Positions 52,427 through 61,648 are shown, numbered from the stretch's first letter. The stretch is 64,000 bases of DNA from Halomonas sp. A40-4 (GCF_015767635.1 NZ_CP065230.1:2542001-2606000); one strand, 5' to 3'. Notes: generated from the sequence alone by a model not told the origin. Made by a program: numbers and translations.

Positions 52427-52687
52427 ATGGCAGTATCGGCTCTCCGTCTGAAAAGGAGACTATTGATAGGCTTCTGCTTAATGATCAGAGTTCCGTCTCG
52501 GGATGTACATAAAATTCGTGAAGCCAAGATTATCGACGAGTTCGTCGGACTGCTTTCGGTGAGACCAGAGGCAAAATCGGTTGTGGACTATCTCTTGCCA
52601 GGCCGCTGCATGACAGTTCTAGACGCAATTACTTGGGCAAAATGTAGAGCGGAGGGTGCTAGCCAGCTTCTCGAGCTTGGCTCATAA
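52427..52687 (+). CDS. Small hypothetical protein
   Basis: 86 residues with a basic N-terminus and no signal peptide. Starts 4 bp after the BASS stop with AAAGGG upstream, which supports translation, but I do not recognise the protein. A Met 18 codons later (MIRVPSR) is an alternative start. Confidence 0.35.
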   Translation: MAVSALRLKRRLLIGFCLMIRVPSRDVHKIREAKIIDEFVGLLSVRPEAKSVVDYLLPGRCMTVLDAITWAKCRAEGASQLLELGS

Positions 52688-52760
52688 GCTCTTACTATGT
52701 TCACAGTTTTCAACTGTTTGAGTAGGTCAACACTTCTCAGAACTTTATCGAATGGCTAGG

Positions 52761-53483
52761 CTACCCCAGTGTCGCCAGGGAAGGAAAAAGGTCGACCATG
52801 ATACTGGAAAGCCGCGTCATGCTACCTGAGACAATGGCGATACCCATCAGAATCACAACCGTGCCCGCGGCGGGGCGAGCATAGGTGCTCCACCTTCCTA
52901 GGCTTTTCCGATGCAGAGCGAATCGGTTAATCAGTAAAGTGCTGGCAAGAAAAGGCAGCGCTAGGCCCGCCGAGTAGGCACTGAGATAAATCATTCCAGA
53001 CTGGGCACTAGCAGCGTTAGACGTGGCCATCAGAATAGCGCCCAGTATAGGACCGATACACGGTGTCCAACCGATGGCGAAAGATACCCCGAATACCGTC
53101 GCCGACAAAGGGGAGCCACCCTGGACACTGGGAGTGAACTGAAGGGTACGCTGGAAAAGCGGCAACCGAAACACCCCGGTCATGAAGAGGCCCAGCACGA
53201 TCACCGCCGAGCCGGCAACCCAGTTGAATTCTTGGCGATACCCTCGCATCAGTTGCCCGATACTACTGGCGCCGAGCCCGAGTAGGATGAACACGATGCT
53301 GAAGCCGAAGACGAAGAAGGCACTGAGGGTCAATGCCTCTAAACGCCTGTCGGCTTTACCGGCACTACCGCCTGTGACCACCGACAGGTAGGCCGGTAAC
53401 AGGGGCAGCGTGCAAGGCGAAAAGAAGGAGACCAATCCGCCGATAAAGGCGCCGACCAAGCCGATGGAAGAGAGAGATTCCAA
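52761..53483 (-). CDS. ccdA: CcdA-like membrane thiol reductant conduit (first copy)
   Basis: 240 residues, six membrane segments. Active-site cysteines in FFSPCTLPLLPAYL and GWTPCIGPILG. CcdA carries electrons from cytoplasmic thioredoxin to periplasmic thiol proteins. Divergent to the peroxiredoxin gene; the shared spacer holds the MerR-type promoter at 53668. Confidence 0.92.
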   Translation of the reverse strand: MESLSSIGLVGAFIGGLVSFFSPCTLPLLPAYLSVVTGGSAGKADRRLEALTLSAFFVFGFSIVFILLGLGASSIGQLMRGYRQEFNWVAGSAVIVLGLFMTGVFRLPLFQRTLQFTPSVQGGSPLSATVFGVSFAIGWTPCIGPILGAILMATSNAASAQSGMIYLSAYSAGLALPFLASTLLINRFALHRKSLGRWSTYARPAAGTVVILMGIAIVSGSMTRLSSIMVDLFPSLATLG

Positions 53484-53667
53484 TGTGTTATCGCAACTTA
53501 AGTTATGGAGACAGCCAACAAGGGTATTGATACCAATCCCATGGTACTACCTCATCTCATGTCCATTTAAGCGCCGTAAGAATTTTACGGCTTACAGTTG
53601 CTTTAAGGTCAACCTTTATTGGCAAATTATTTGTCTCCTACCGAACTGCAAATATTACACATCACGC

Positions 53668-53698
53668 TTGACCTTAAAGTTGACTTCAAAGTTATGGT
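53668..53698 (+). promoter_or_regulatory. MerR-type (CueR-like) promoter of the peroxiredoxin-merR-copA unit
   Basis: TTGACC (53668-53673), 19-base spacer, TATGGT (53693-53698). The spacer holds ACCTTAAAGT / ACTTCAAAGT-like dyad. Sits about 33 bp upstream of the peroxiredoxin ATG. The promoter resembles that at 61776 in both the TTGACCTTAAAG start and the dyad. Confidence 0.75.
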
Positions 53699-53730
53699 GG
53701 CTACTCAATGAATGACATGAGGACATTTCC

Positions 53731-54360
53731 ATGGCGCTACAACTGGGCGAGACAGCACCGAACTTCACGATCGAATCTACACAAGGTACGGTCAACTTTC
53801 ACCAATGGCTTGACGACAGCTGGGCGGTGCTGTTCTCGCACCCCGCTGATTTTACGCCAGTATGCACCACTGAACTGGGCGCGTTTGCCAAGCGAAAGCT
53901 CGAATTCACCCAACGGGGAGCCAAACTGGTTGGGGTTTCGGTGGATCCACTTAGCTCTCACCACGACTGGGCGAGGGATATTGAACAGACTCAGGGCGCA
54001 GCTCTGAACTACCCCTTGCTGGCTGACGAAGATCAGGTGGTGGCGAAGCTGTATGGAATGATTCACCCGAAAGCCGACCCTAAACTGACGGTGCGTACGG
54101 TCTTCATCATCGATTCTGACAAGAAAATTCGTCTCACTTTGACGTATCCGCCCAGCACTGGACGTAATGTCGACGAGATACTGCGGGTTCTTGATTCGCT
54201 GCAGTTAACCGACAAACACAAAGTGGCCACGCCCGTTGACTGGCATAACGGTGACGATGTCATCATCTCGCCATCGCTATCAAATGATGACGCCAAGCAA
54301 CACTTTCCCGAAGGTTGGAACGCTAAGACGCCCTACCTTAGGGTCGTGCGCCAACCGTAG
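53731..54360 (+). CDS. 1-Cys (Prx6-type) peroxiredoxin
   Basis: 209 residues. Active-site Cys in HPADFTPVCTTELGAFAKR; Prx6 motifs VDPLSSHHDWARDI and RTVFIIDSDKKIRL. No second resolving Cys, so it is of the 1-Cys type; acts on hydroperoxides. First gene behind the MerR-type promoter and upstream of merR and copA, so it would be made under copper stress, when Cu(I) drives peroxide chemistry. Confidence 0.9.
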   Translation: MALQLGETAPNFTIESTQGTVNFHQWLDDSWAVLFSHPADFTPVCTTELGAFAKRKLEFTQRGAKLVGVSVDPLSSHHDWARDIEQTQGAALNYPLLADEDQVVAKLYGMIHPKADPKLTVRTVFIIDSDKKIRLTLTYPPSTGRNVDEILRVLDSLQLTDKHKVATPVDWHNGDDVIISPSLSNDDAKQHFPEGWNAKTPYLRVVRQP

Positions 54361-54446
54361 CAATAGGAGTCTCGGCCAGTGTATGAGGCATCTCAACTGA
54401 GTCAGGTTATTGGACGTTCAGACTAGCAATGTCGTGAGGTAACGTC

Positions 54447-54854
54447 ATGCAAACACTAAGTATCGGCGAGCTTGCCGAACGAAGTGGAGTCGCTAGCCAG
54501 GCGATTCGATTCTACGAAAAAGAGAAACTTATGCCTCCTCCGAGGAGGACCGGTGCCAACTATCGGCGTTACCCATTAGAAGCCGTGGATCGGTTGCAGT
54601 TTATCGTTCATGCCAAGCAGTGGGGCTTCACGCTACAAGAGATTCGGGAGCTGTTAATGCTTCAGGATGCTAATGGCGACCGGGCACAAGCTAAACGCAT
54701 CGCCGGCGAGAAGCTGCACAAGGTTCGCGAGCAGATCAAACACCTCACGCGGATTGAAGCCGTATTATCGAAAACATTGAGTGAGTGTGCAGGCGAAGGG
54801 CCTATGCAGGAAGGCTGCCCGATTGTTGAAGCTATCGCTGAGCAGACTGAATGA
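54447..54854 (+). CDS. MerR-family heavy-metal regulator
   Basis: 135 residues. HTH SIGELAERSGVASQAIRFYE, dimer helix and metal loop with ECAGEGPMQEGCPIVEAI, the two-Cys loop of metal-responsive members (about residues 112-121). GAGGTAACGTC before the ATG. It likely controls the promoter at 53668 and thus itself and copA. Confidence 0.88.
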   Translation: MQTLSIGELAERSGVASQAIRFYEKEKLMPPPRRTGANYRRYPLEAVDRLQFIVHAKQWGFTLQEIRELLMLQDANGDRAQAKRIAGEKLHKVREQIKHLTRIEAVLSKTLSECAGEGPMQEGCPIVEAIAEQTE

Positions 54855-54934
54855 TTGGGCATTTTCTCGACAGCGAATACGGGAATCAAGTTTGCCTATC
54901 GGGTCGTCGATAAATTAACAGGGAGATCGTCATT

Positions 54935-57409
54935 ATGACGCAACACGTCGACATCGAGATTCGTGGTATGTCCTGTGCTTCCTGTGTTGGGCGTGTGGAG
55001 CGTGCACTCAGCCAGCAGCCAGGCGTGATCAACGCTCAAGTAAACCTCGCCACACAGAAGGCGGCTATCCAGGTCGAAGCAGGTACCGCAACCACTAACC
55101 TACTCAATGCCATTGAAACGGCGGGCTATCAACCGGTGGTAGAAAGCCTCGACATACCCGTCACCGGCATGAGTTGCGGATCTTGTGTCTCTCGGATAGA
55201 GCGAACGCTAACGAAGTTGCCCGGCATAGTGGAGGTGAGTGTTAACCTCGCCACCCAGAAAGCCTTCGTTCGTTTCCTGCCGGGAGTCTTTTCGCTACCG
55301 CGTATTCAGCATGCCATCCGCGAGGCAGGCTATGAACCACAGGATACCGATACGCCGCCACCGACGGACAGCGAGGACCGGGAGAGAGCTGAGCTTCGCC
55401 GCCGAGTCGTGCTCGCGGCAATATTCACGATTCCGGTGGTCATCATCGCCATGGGGAAAGTGATTCCCGCTTTTGACACGCTTTTAACAAGTCTAATGCC
55501 GCATCGCGGCTGGATGGGCGTTGAGTGGTTGTTGACCACACCGGTGCAGTTCTATGCCGGGGCACGCTTCTATCGTACTGGCTTCGCCGAACTCCGGCAT
55601 TTTAATCCAGGCATGAACAGCCTCGTTATGATCGGCTCGAGCGCTGCCTACTTCTATTCGGTCGCCGCCCTGCTGATGCCCGCGCTCTTCCCCGTCGGAA
55701 CCGCCGTGAGCTATTTCGAAGCGGCAGCGGTCATCGTGACGCTAATTCTGCTCGGTCGCTATTTTGAACACATTGCCAAAGGTCGTACTTCCGAGGCGAT
55801 CAAGAAGCTTCTGCAATTACAGGCGAAAACTGCCCGCGTCATCCGCGAGGATGAAACCGTCGAGCTGCCTATCGACGCCGTCGTCACGGGCGATCGTATT
55901 TTGGTTCGCCCAGGGGAGCGTGTTCCAGTCGATGGCATCGTTGAGGAGGGTCACTCCTATATTGATGAGTCGATGATCAGCGGTGAGCCAGTGCCGGTCG
56001 TCAAACAGCAGGATTCCGAAGTCGTCGGTGGCACTATCAACAAGAACGGTGCACTTACCTTTCGGGCCACGCGAGTTGGTGCCGACACCGTTTTGTCGCA
56101 GATCGTCAAGATGGTGGAAACGGCCCAAGCGGAGAAGCCCCCCATCCAGCAATTAGCCGACAAGGTTGCTGGTGTGTTTGTTCCTGTGGTCATCGTTATC
56201 GCCGCGATTACCTTTGTACTCTGGTTCGCTTTCGGACCGGCGCCGTCCTTGTCCTTTGCCTTCGTCACTACCGTTAGCGTACTGCTAATTGCCTGCCCCT
56301 GTGCGATGGGCCTGGCCACCCCAACGGCCATCATGGTCAGTACCGGGAAAGGGGCCGAGATGGGAGTGCTATTTCGTAAAGGGGCGGCGCTTGAGACGCT
56401 GGCCAAGATGAATACGGTGGTACTGGACAAGACCGGCACTTTGACCCAAGGGCGCCCCGAACTGACCGACTTCGAAGCTATTAACGGTCATGAAAAAGGC
56501 GTACTGCGACTGGTCGCGGCGGTGGAAGCTCAAAGCGAGCACCCCATCGCCGAGGCTATTGTACAGGGCGCCAAGGCCCGTGGGCTGGAATTACCCCCGG
56601 TCAGTCGCTTTAGTGCCGAGCCTGGCTACGGCATTGAAGCCGAGGTCGAGGGCCACTTGGTGCAAGTAGGAGCTGATCGTTACATGCGTCGGCTGGAAAT
56701 CAACCTCGGCCAAGCAGAAACACGCGCCAAGGTGTTGGCCGAGAACGCCAAGAGCCCACTCTATGCCGCGGTAGACGGTCAGCTTGCTGCAGTCATCGCA
56801 GTGGCGGATCCCCTTAAAGAAGGCTCTGCCGAGGCTATCGCAGCACTCAAAGCCCAAGGGCTGGACGTGGCCATGCTCACCGGCGATAACCGTGCCACTG
56901 CCGATGCTATCGCACGGCAGGTTGGCATCCAGCAGGTTCTCGCCGAGGTGCTGCCCGACCAGAAAGCGGCAGAGATCCGGCGTCTCCAGGCGGAGGGCAA
57001 GCGTGTCGCTTTTGTGGGAGATGGAATCAATGATGCCCCCGCGTTAGCGCAGGCCGACGTAGGCATTGCGATCGGCACTGGTACCGATATCGCCATCGAG
57101 TCCGGCGATGTGGTGCTGATGAGTGGCGATTTGCGAGGCATCGTCAATGCCACGGCACTCTCCAAGCGTACCCACCGGACCATTATCGGCAATTTCGTTT
57201 GGGCCTATGGCTACAACGTAGCGCTAATCCCCGTGGCTGCGGGCCTGCTCTATCCGTTCATCGGCATATTGCTCAGCCCCATGCTGGCGGCGGCGGCCAT
57301 GAGCGTTTCCAGTGTTTTTGTGCTGACTAACTCGTTGCGGCTACGCCGTTTCACGTCGGATACCGGCAATGCCATACCACGTCCAAACGATGCTGTTCAT
57401 CGCGCCTAA
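54935..57409 (+). CDS. copA: Cu(I)-exporting P1B-type ATPase
   Basis: 824 residues. Two HMA domains with GMSCASC (residues 11-17) and GMSCGSC (about 78-84); eight membrane helices; CPC motif IACPCAMGLATPTAIM; DKTGTLT; SEHPIAEA; GDGINDAPALAQADVG; final helix AAAAMSVSSVFVLTNSLRLR with the Met-Ser-Ser pattern of Cu(I) pumps. It moves Cu(I) from cytoplasm to periplasm. GGGAG before the ATG. Confidence 0.97.
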   Translation: MTQHVDIEIRGMSCASCVGRVERALSQQPGVINAQVNLATQKAAIQVEAGTATTNLLNAIETAGYQPVVESLDIPVTGMSCGSCVSRIERTLTKLPGIVEVSVNLATQKAFVRFLPGVFSLPRIQHAIREAGYEPQDTDTPPPTDSEDRERAELRRRVVLAAIFTIPVVIIAMGKVIPAFDTLLTSLMPHRGWMGVEWLLTTPVQFYAGARFYRTGFAELRHFNPGMNSLVMIGSSAAYFYSVAALLMPALFPVGTAVSYFEAAAVIVTLILLGRYFEHIAKGRTSEAIKKLLQLQAKTARVIREDETVELPIDAVVTGDRILVRPGERVPVDGIVEEGHSYIDESMISGEPVPVVKQQDSEVVGGTINKNGALTFRATRVGADTVLSQIVKMVETAQAEKPPIQQLADKVAGVFVPVVIVIAAITFVLWFAFGPAPSLSFAFVTTVSVLLIACPCAMGLATPTAIMVSTGKGAEMGVLFRKGAALETLAKMNTVVLDKTGTLTQGRPELTDFEAINGHEKGVLRLVAAVEAQSEHPIAEAIVQGAKARGLELPPVSRFSAEPGYGIEAEVEGHLVQVGADRYMRRLEINLGQAETRAKVLAENAKSPLYAAVDGQLAAVIAVADPLKEGSAEAIAALKAQGLDVAMLTGDNRATADAIARQVGIQQVLAEVLPDQKAAEIRRLQAEGKRVAFVGDGINDAPALAQADVGIAIGTGTDIAIESGDVVLMSGDLRGIVNATALSKRTHRTIIGNFVWAYGYNVALIPVAAGLLYPFIGILLSPMLAAAAMSVSSVFVLTNSLRLRRFTSDTGNAIPRPNDAVHRA

Positions 57410-57442
57410 ACCAAACACCGTTATGTTAACGAGGAATTCAAA

Positions 57443-57559
57443 ATGATGGGAAGTGAAAGCTGCATGTGGGGTATGGCGGGAATGGGCCTAATAGCGATCT
57501 TGTTGATTATTGCGCTGGGGCTTGGTGTTGCTGCGCTTATCAAGTATCTGTTTTTTTAA
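57443..57559 (+). CDS. Small membrane protein, LIKYLF family (copy 2)
   Basis: 38 residues: MMGSESCMWGMAGM, then one helix LIAILLIIALGLGVAALIKY ending LFF. GAGGAA SD at good spacing from the ATG. Same plan as the protein at 30810: MM start, single Cys near residue 6-7, Met/Gly/Trp stretch and LIKYLF end. It is 33 bp after copA and so likely co-transcribed. Function unknown. Confidence 0.75.
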   Translation: MMGSESCMWGMAGMGLIAILLIIALGLGVAALIKYLFF

Positions 57560-57634
57560 TAAGAAGTGATGAAGCTGGCAACCGAATACAATCGTCCCCC
57601 TTGGGTAGATCAGAAACTAATAAAGAGAGCATCC

Positions 57635-58465
57635 ATGAGATATATCCTACCTATCACTTATTGCCTAGCTGCTGCAGGTCTGTTAGGTCTTATAACGTTG
57701 CCTGCGTTGGCGCAGGAAGCAAGTACTGATACCAATGAGAGTCATCAGGTCAGCAGTGCCACGAATACTGAGTCTCCCTTGCCCAAGTCGATTACCGCAT
57801 TGGTGGATCAAGGGTTCACCTTCCATGGCAGCTTCGAAGCGCCTGACGGTCTCCAAGGCTATGCCTTGTCTTATAATAATGAGCCTATGGCAGCTTATAT
57901 CTCCTCCTCTTCCGACTACGCCGTCATTGGTACGTTAATCGACCCGCAGGGCAATGCCGTTATGGAAAGCCAGCTTCAGGCCCTGGTGCTGGACCCCATG
58001 CTGGAAGCTACCTGGAGTGCGTTTGAAAACACTCGTTTTATCTCGGAGGGGAATGATGATGCATCGCATATTGTGTACACACTAACAGACCCCAACTGCC
58101 CCTACTCCAACGCACTCTGGAAGAATTCACGCCCGTTAATTGAGCAAGGCGTACTGCAGCTTCGCCATGTGCTGGTCGGCGTGCTATCAGAGGACAGCCT
58201 TCGCAAAGCTGCTGCAATCCTTGAATTCCACGATCCGGTTAGCGCTCTCGAAACTCATGAATTGGAATTTCGCAATGGCGGCATAAGTCCGGTGGAGCCG
58301 TCGGAAGAGAGCCAAGCGCTTCTCAAAAAACATGCTCAGATCATGCGTGAGGCCGGCGCTACGGGGACGCCGACCAGCTACTACCGTGATGAAGCCGGGA
58401 AAGTGCAGCGTATCAATGGTGCAGTGTCGACCGACCAGCTTCGCGCAATATTGGGTATTAAATGA
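57635..58465 (+). CDS. dsbG: DsbG-like periplasmic isomerase with CPYS active site
   Basis: 276 residues. Signal peptide (ITYCLAAAGLLGLITLPALA), a DsbC/G dimer domain and a thioredoxin domain. The active site reads TDPNCPYSNALW: Cys155 is kept, but residue 158 is Ser where DsbG normally has the resolving Cys (CPYC). The cis-Pro loop GTPTSYY is kept. A one-Cys protein could bind thiols or copper, or act as a holdase. Start at 57635 (ATGAGATAT) because the signal peptide starts cleanly there. Confidence 0.88.
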   Translation: MRYILPITYCLAAAGLLGLITLPALAQEASTDTNESHQVSSATNTESPLPKSITALVDQGFTFHGSFEAPDGLQGYALSYNNEPMAAYISSSSDYAVIGTLIDPQGNAVMESQLQALVLDPMLEATWSAFENTRFISEGNDDASHIVYTLTDPNCPYSNALWKNSRPLIEQGVLQLRHVLVGVLSEDSLRKAAAILEFHDPVSALETHELEFRNGGISPVEPSEESQALLKKHAQIMREAGATGTPTSYYRDEAGKVQRINGAVSTDQLRAILGIK

Positions 58466-58521
58466 TACACCCTATCGGTACAGGGCTGAGATGACGTGTC
58501 TCCCCACTCTCCACCACTGAG

Positions 58522-59205
58522 ATGAACATGGCAACCAAGCTTAGCGTAAAGCAAACGCTCTTTTTGGGGCTCACTCTATTGATGGGCTTGGCGGCCCTTT
58601 ATTGGATTCTGATGGAGACCGGCGCCTTGTCGGTCTTGACCGACAAGCAGGCCTTGCGTGAATGGGTTGATAGGCTGGGCGTCTGGGGGCCATTGGCCAT
58701 CATCTTTCTAATGATGGCGGCCATTGTCATGAGCCCGATTCCCAGTGGGCCGATTGCGATGGTGGCTGGTGCGTTATATGGCCCCGCTTGGGGAACGGCC
58801 TATGTCGTTATCGGTGCCGAAGCTGGCGCTCTGCTCGCTTTCTGCATTGCTCGTTTGCTCGGCTACGAAGTGATGCAACGCTGGCCGCGTACGCGGCCTA
58901 TCCTCAATTGGCTGGGAAAGGAGCGCTCTCAAACCGGCTTGATGCTCATCGTTTTTGCATCTCGATTGGTGCCCTTCATTTCGTTTGATGCCGTCAGCTA
59001 TGCGGCAGGTATCACCCCCCTGTCCTTCTGGCGTTTTTTGATCGCCACACTGGCCGGCGTGATCCCCACGGCATATCTAATTGTCATGTTCGGAGAAGTG
59101 CTGATTACCGCCGACTCCCGTGGCCTCACGATCGCGCTGATTCTCATCAGTGGCATTACATTGCTGCCTCTGCTGGCGAAACGCTTATGGGCTCGACAGC
59201 CATGA
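58522..59205 (+). CDS. TVP38/TMEM64 (VTT/DedA) family membrane protein
   Basis: 227 residues, about six membrane segments. VTT-domain motifs MSPIPSGPIAMVAGALYG and FASRLVPFISFDAVSYAAG (with the conserved Arg). Role in the family may be membrane lipid or ion homeostasis. A start six bases later is possible (second ATG). Continues the row of envelope genes behind copA. Confidence 0.85.
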   Translation: MNMATKLSVKQTLFLGLTLLMGLAALYWILMETGALSVLTDKQALREWVDRLGVWGPLAIIFLMMAAIVMSPIPSGPIAMVAGALYGPAWGTAYVVIGAEAGALLAFCIARLLGYEVMQRWPRTRPILNWLGKERSQTGLMLIVFASRLVPFISFDAVSYAAGITPLSFWRFLIATLAGVIPTAYLIVMFGEVLITADSRGLTIALILISGITLLPLLAKRLWARQP

Positions 59206-59295
59206 CCGATAGCAACCGAGTGCTCTAAATCAACTTTCGTAAGCATTAACAATGCTCAGCAGGCACTTACCCGCTACTACCTGTGAGACGTACAC

Positions 59296-59823
59296 GTGAA
59301 ATTTCGGACATTGCTATTTTTACCCCTATTGGGCTTTTTTGGTTTGAGCTTTTTCTTTTATCAGGGCTTATCAATGGATCCTAGCGCCAGAGATTCACCC
59401 TTGTTAGCTCAGCCGTTTCCGCCATTCAGCCTGACAACGCTGGAAGACCCCTCAAGGCTCGTTGATGAATCTCTTTTTAAAGGAAAGGTGACATTAGTCA
59501 ATGTGTGGGGAGAGTGGTGTCCGACTTGCAAACATGAAATGCCGCAGTTATTGGATTTAGCCGCGCGAGGCGTCCGCTTGGTTGGGATCAACTACAAGGA
59601 TACCCAGGCAAAGGGGCTCGAGTTTCTTGACGAGTTCGGGAACCCTTTTGAAGTCAACATCTTTGATCCAGAGGGTAACCTAGGTTTTGAGCTAGGTGTG
59701 TATGGCGCCCCAGAAAGCTATCTGGTCGATACCGAAGGCACTATTCGTTACAAACATACAGGTTACATAACGTCTGAAGATGTTGAGCGAGTCATCCAAG
59801 AAGTCGAGAAGTGGAAACGATAA
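59296..59823 (+). CDS. CcmG/DsbE-like thioredoxin
   Basis: 175 residues, membrane-anchored N-terminus (RTLLFLPLLGFFGLSFF), thioredoxin domain with WGEWCPTCKHEMPQ and cis-Pro GVYGAPESYL, the typical CcmG pattern. GTG start at 59296. No other cytochrome c maturation genes are present, so it more likely reduces other envelope thiol proteins here. Confidence 0.88.
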   Translation: MKFRTLLFLPLLGFFGLSFFFYQGLSMDPSARDSPLLAQPFPPFSLTTLEDPSRLVDESLFKGKVTLVNVWGEWCPTCKHEMPQLLDLAARGVRLVGINYKDTQAKGLEFLDEFGNPFEVNIFDPEGNLGFELGVYGAPESYLVDTEGTIRYKHTGYITSEDVERVIQEVEKWKR

Positions 59824-59891
59824 AACGGTTATGAAAACGCATTATTTTTTTATTAATGACTCCATCTGTAACGCTAAGTTAAGGAAGGTAT

Positions 59892-60704
59892 ATGTTGCAA
59901 TACCCTCAAATTGATCCGATCGCCATCGCCATAGGCCCTCTTCAGATCCACTGGTATGGCTTAATGTATGTCATCGGGCTAGTTGCCGCCTGGTGGTTGG
60001 GTCGGCATCGAGCCCACCGACTCGGCCTAAGCCACGATGATATGGGCGACCTGATCTTCTACGGCGCCATCGGCATCATCGTTGGCGGCCGTCTTGGCTA
60101 TGCGCTGTTTTACGGGCTCGAACAACTGCAAGCAAACCCCCTTTGGTTATTAAAAATCTGGGAAGGAGGCATGAGCTTTCATGGCGGCCTTGCCGGTGTA
60201 TTAGTGGCTGCCTGGCTGTTTGCTCGCAAACATCAACTGGCTTTTATTCAACTGACTGACTTCATTGCTCCGTTAGTCCCGATCGGCCTGGGAGCGGGTC
60301 GCCTCGGTAACTTCATCAATCACGAGTTACCGGGAAGAGTTAGTGATGTACCTTGGGCAATGGTGTTTCCATCCATGATGGAGCTGGGCCCAGAGCCACG
60401 CCATCCTTCGGCTCTCTACGAGTTTGCCCTTGAAGGTGTCGTGTTGTTTGCCGTGCTGTGGTGGCTATCGCGCCGACCGCGTCAGCGAGGCCTCATCTCT
60501 GGGTTGTTCCTGCTTCTGTACGGAGCCTTTCGCTTCATCGTGGAGTTCGTGCGCCTCCCAGACCCTCAGTTGGGATTCATCGCTTTTGGCTGGTTGACCA
60601 TGGGGCAGCTGTTGACACTACCGATGCTCATAGCGGGTTTTGCTCTGGTCGCTTGGTCCAGACGTCAGCCAGTGGATAAGCCAAAGGCGGCGTTAAACTC
60701 ATGA
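59892..60704 (+). CDS. lgt: Prolipoprotein diacylglyceryl transferase, island copy
   Basis: 270 residues, seven membrane helices. Signature [16 protein letters not shown] and conserved FHGGLAG; the catalytic His-Gly and Arg regions ([12 protein letters not shown]) are intact. It attaches diacylglycerol to prolipoprotein cysteine, the first step of lipoprotein maturation. AGGAAGG before the ATG. Its stop overlaps the next gene as ATGA. Probably a second copy, since lgt usually sits with thyA elsewhere. Confidence 0.95.
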   Translation: MLQYPQIDPIAIAIGPLQIHWYGLMYVIGLVAAWWLGRHRAHRLGLSHDDMGDLIFYGAIGIIVGGRLGYALFYGLEQLQANPLWLLKIWEGGMSFHGGLAGVLVAAWLFARKHQLAFIQLTDFIAPLVPIGLGAGRLGNFINHELPGRVSDVPWAMVFPSMMELGPEPRHPSALYEFALEGVVLFAVLWWLSRRPRQRGLISGLFLLLYGAFRFIVEFVRLPDPQLGFIAFGWLTMGQLLTLPMLIAGFALVAWSRRQPVDKPKAALNS

Positions 60705-61219
60705 AACAAGTCTTCGCTTTTCTAATGGTGGCACTCTTTATAGTCACACCGGTAGCGGCACGTGAAGAGATATTTGGGGTTGGTGACAAAAGCTCCCCTT
60801 TTAACCGTTCGACGCAACGTGACTTTCTACCGGCTACAGAAGCCTTCCGAACCACCGCCTGGCGCGACGATGATCGGATCTATATCGGCTTCACTGCTGC
60901 CGAAAATTATTACCTTCATCGGCATCAGTTCGCGCTTGAGAGTCTTTCTCCAGGTGTGAGTTTCGGTGAGCTGGCGTTGCCTCCTGGCGAACCCATGATG
61001 CACGCCTCGCTAGGTGAAATTTATGTTTTTTACGACCAAGTAGTGATCAGCGCGCCCATTGAGAGCAACGCCGCCGACAATGTGTCATTGGCAATTGAGA
61101 TGACGTTTCAAGGCTGTTCTGATCAGGGGCTTTGCTATCCACCTGAAAGAGTTGAGCTAAACGCACAACACGGCTCGACACCCGCAATATTTGCTCCCAC
61201 CTCACCAGAAACACCATAA
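60701..61219 (+). CDS. Stand-alone DsbD alpha (N-terminal) domain
   Basis: 172 residues: signal peptide ([16 protein letters not shown]), then an immunoglobulin-like domain with motifs [20 protein letters not shown] and [14 protein letters not shown]. Cys139 and Cys145 are six apart, as Cys103/Cys109 of E. coli DsbD. The beta (CcdA-like) and gamma (thioredoxin-like) parts are absent here but are encoded separately nearby. It would take electrons from CcdA and thioredoxin and pass them to DsbC/G-type proteins. Translationally coupled to lgt by ATGA. Confidence 0.88.
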   Translation: MKQVFAFLMVALFIVTPVAAREEIFGVGDKSSPFNRSTQRDFLPATEAFRTTAWRDDDRIYIGFTAAENYYLHRHQFALESLSPGVSFGELALPPGEPMMHASLGEIYVFYDQVVISAPIESNAADNVSLAIEMTFQGCSDQGLCYPPERVELNAQHGSTPAIFAPTSPETP

Positions 61220-61258
61220 GGGGACGCAAATGGACCCTATTGATTATAGTTAAGATAT

Positions 61259-61648
61259 CTAATCATCAGTCCCCAGCGATTGGATCAACTCCTTCAAGCT
61301 GGGGCTTTCTGTCATTGTGTCTTGATTCATGCTGTCCAGCCATTGCGCTATTATATGGAACTCTTGAGCCCGCAAGTGAAGTCGTTGCCGCTGAGAGGTC
61401 AGTGGTACTGACTCAATAAACTCTGCAGTGTCTTGATCCGCCCAAGATAATATTTGCTTGATCTCTGGAAGGCTCACACCCAGTGAACGCAGACAGTCGA
61501 TGAAACGTAAGCGACCTAGGGATTCCGTTTCGAAAAGTTGGTAGCCATTGTGCGGATTACGGCGCGGTTGTAGCAGCCCCTCTCTTGTGTAGTGACGAAC
61601 TGTTTCTGCCGTTACGCCGCCAGCCCGAGCCAGCTCGATGACTCGCAT
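61259..61648 (-). CDS. MerR-family regulator without the usual metal-binding cysteines
   Basis: 129 residues. HTH MRVIELARAGGVTAETVRHY, then LRFIDCLRSLGVSLPEIKQ and a dimer helix. Only one Cys (in the FIDCLRSLG segment) is present; the C-terminal metal-loop Cys pair of CueR/ZntR is missing. It stands divergent from the operon at 61896, whose promoter has a 19-bp spacer. What it senses cannot be read from the sequence. Confidence 0.82.
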   Translation of the reverse strand: MRVIELARAGGVTAETVRHYTREGLLQPRRNPHNGYQLFETESLGRLRFIDCLRSLGVSLPEIKQILSWADQDTAEFIESVPLTSQRQRLHLRAQEFHIIAQWLDSMNQDTMTESPSLKELIQSLGTDD

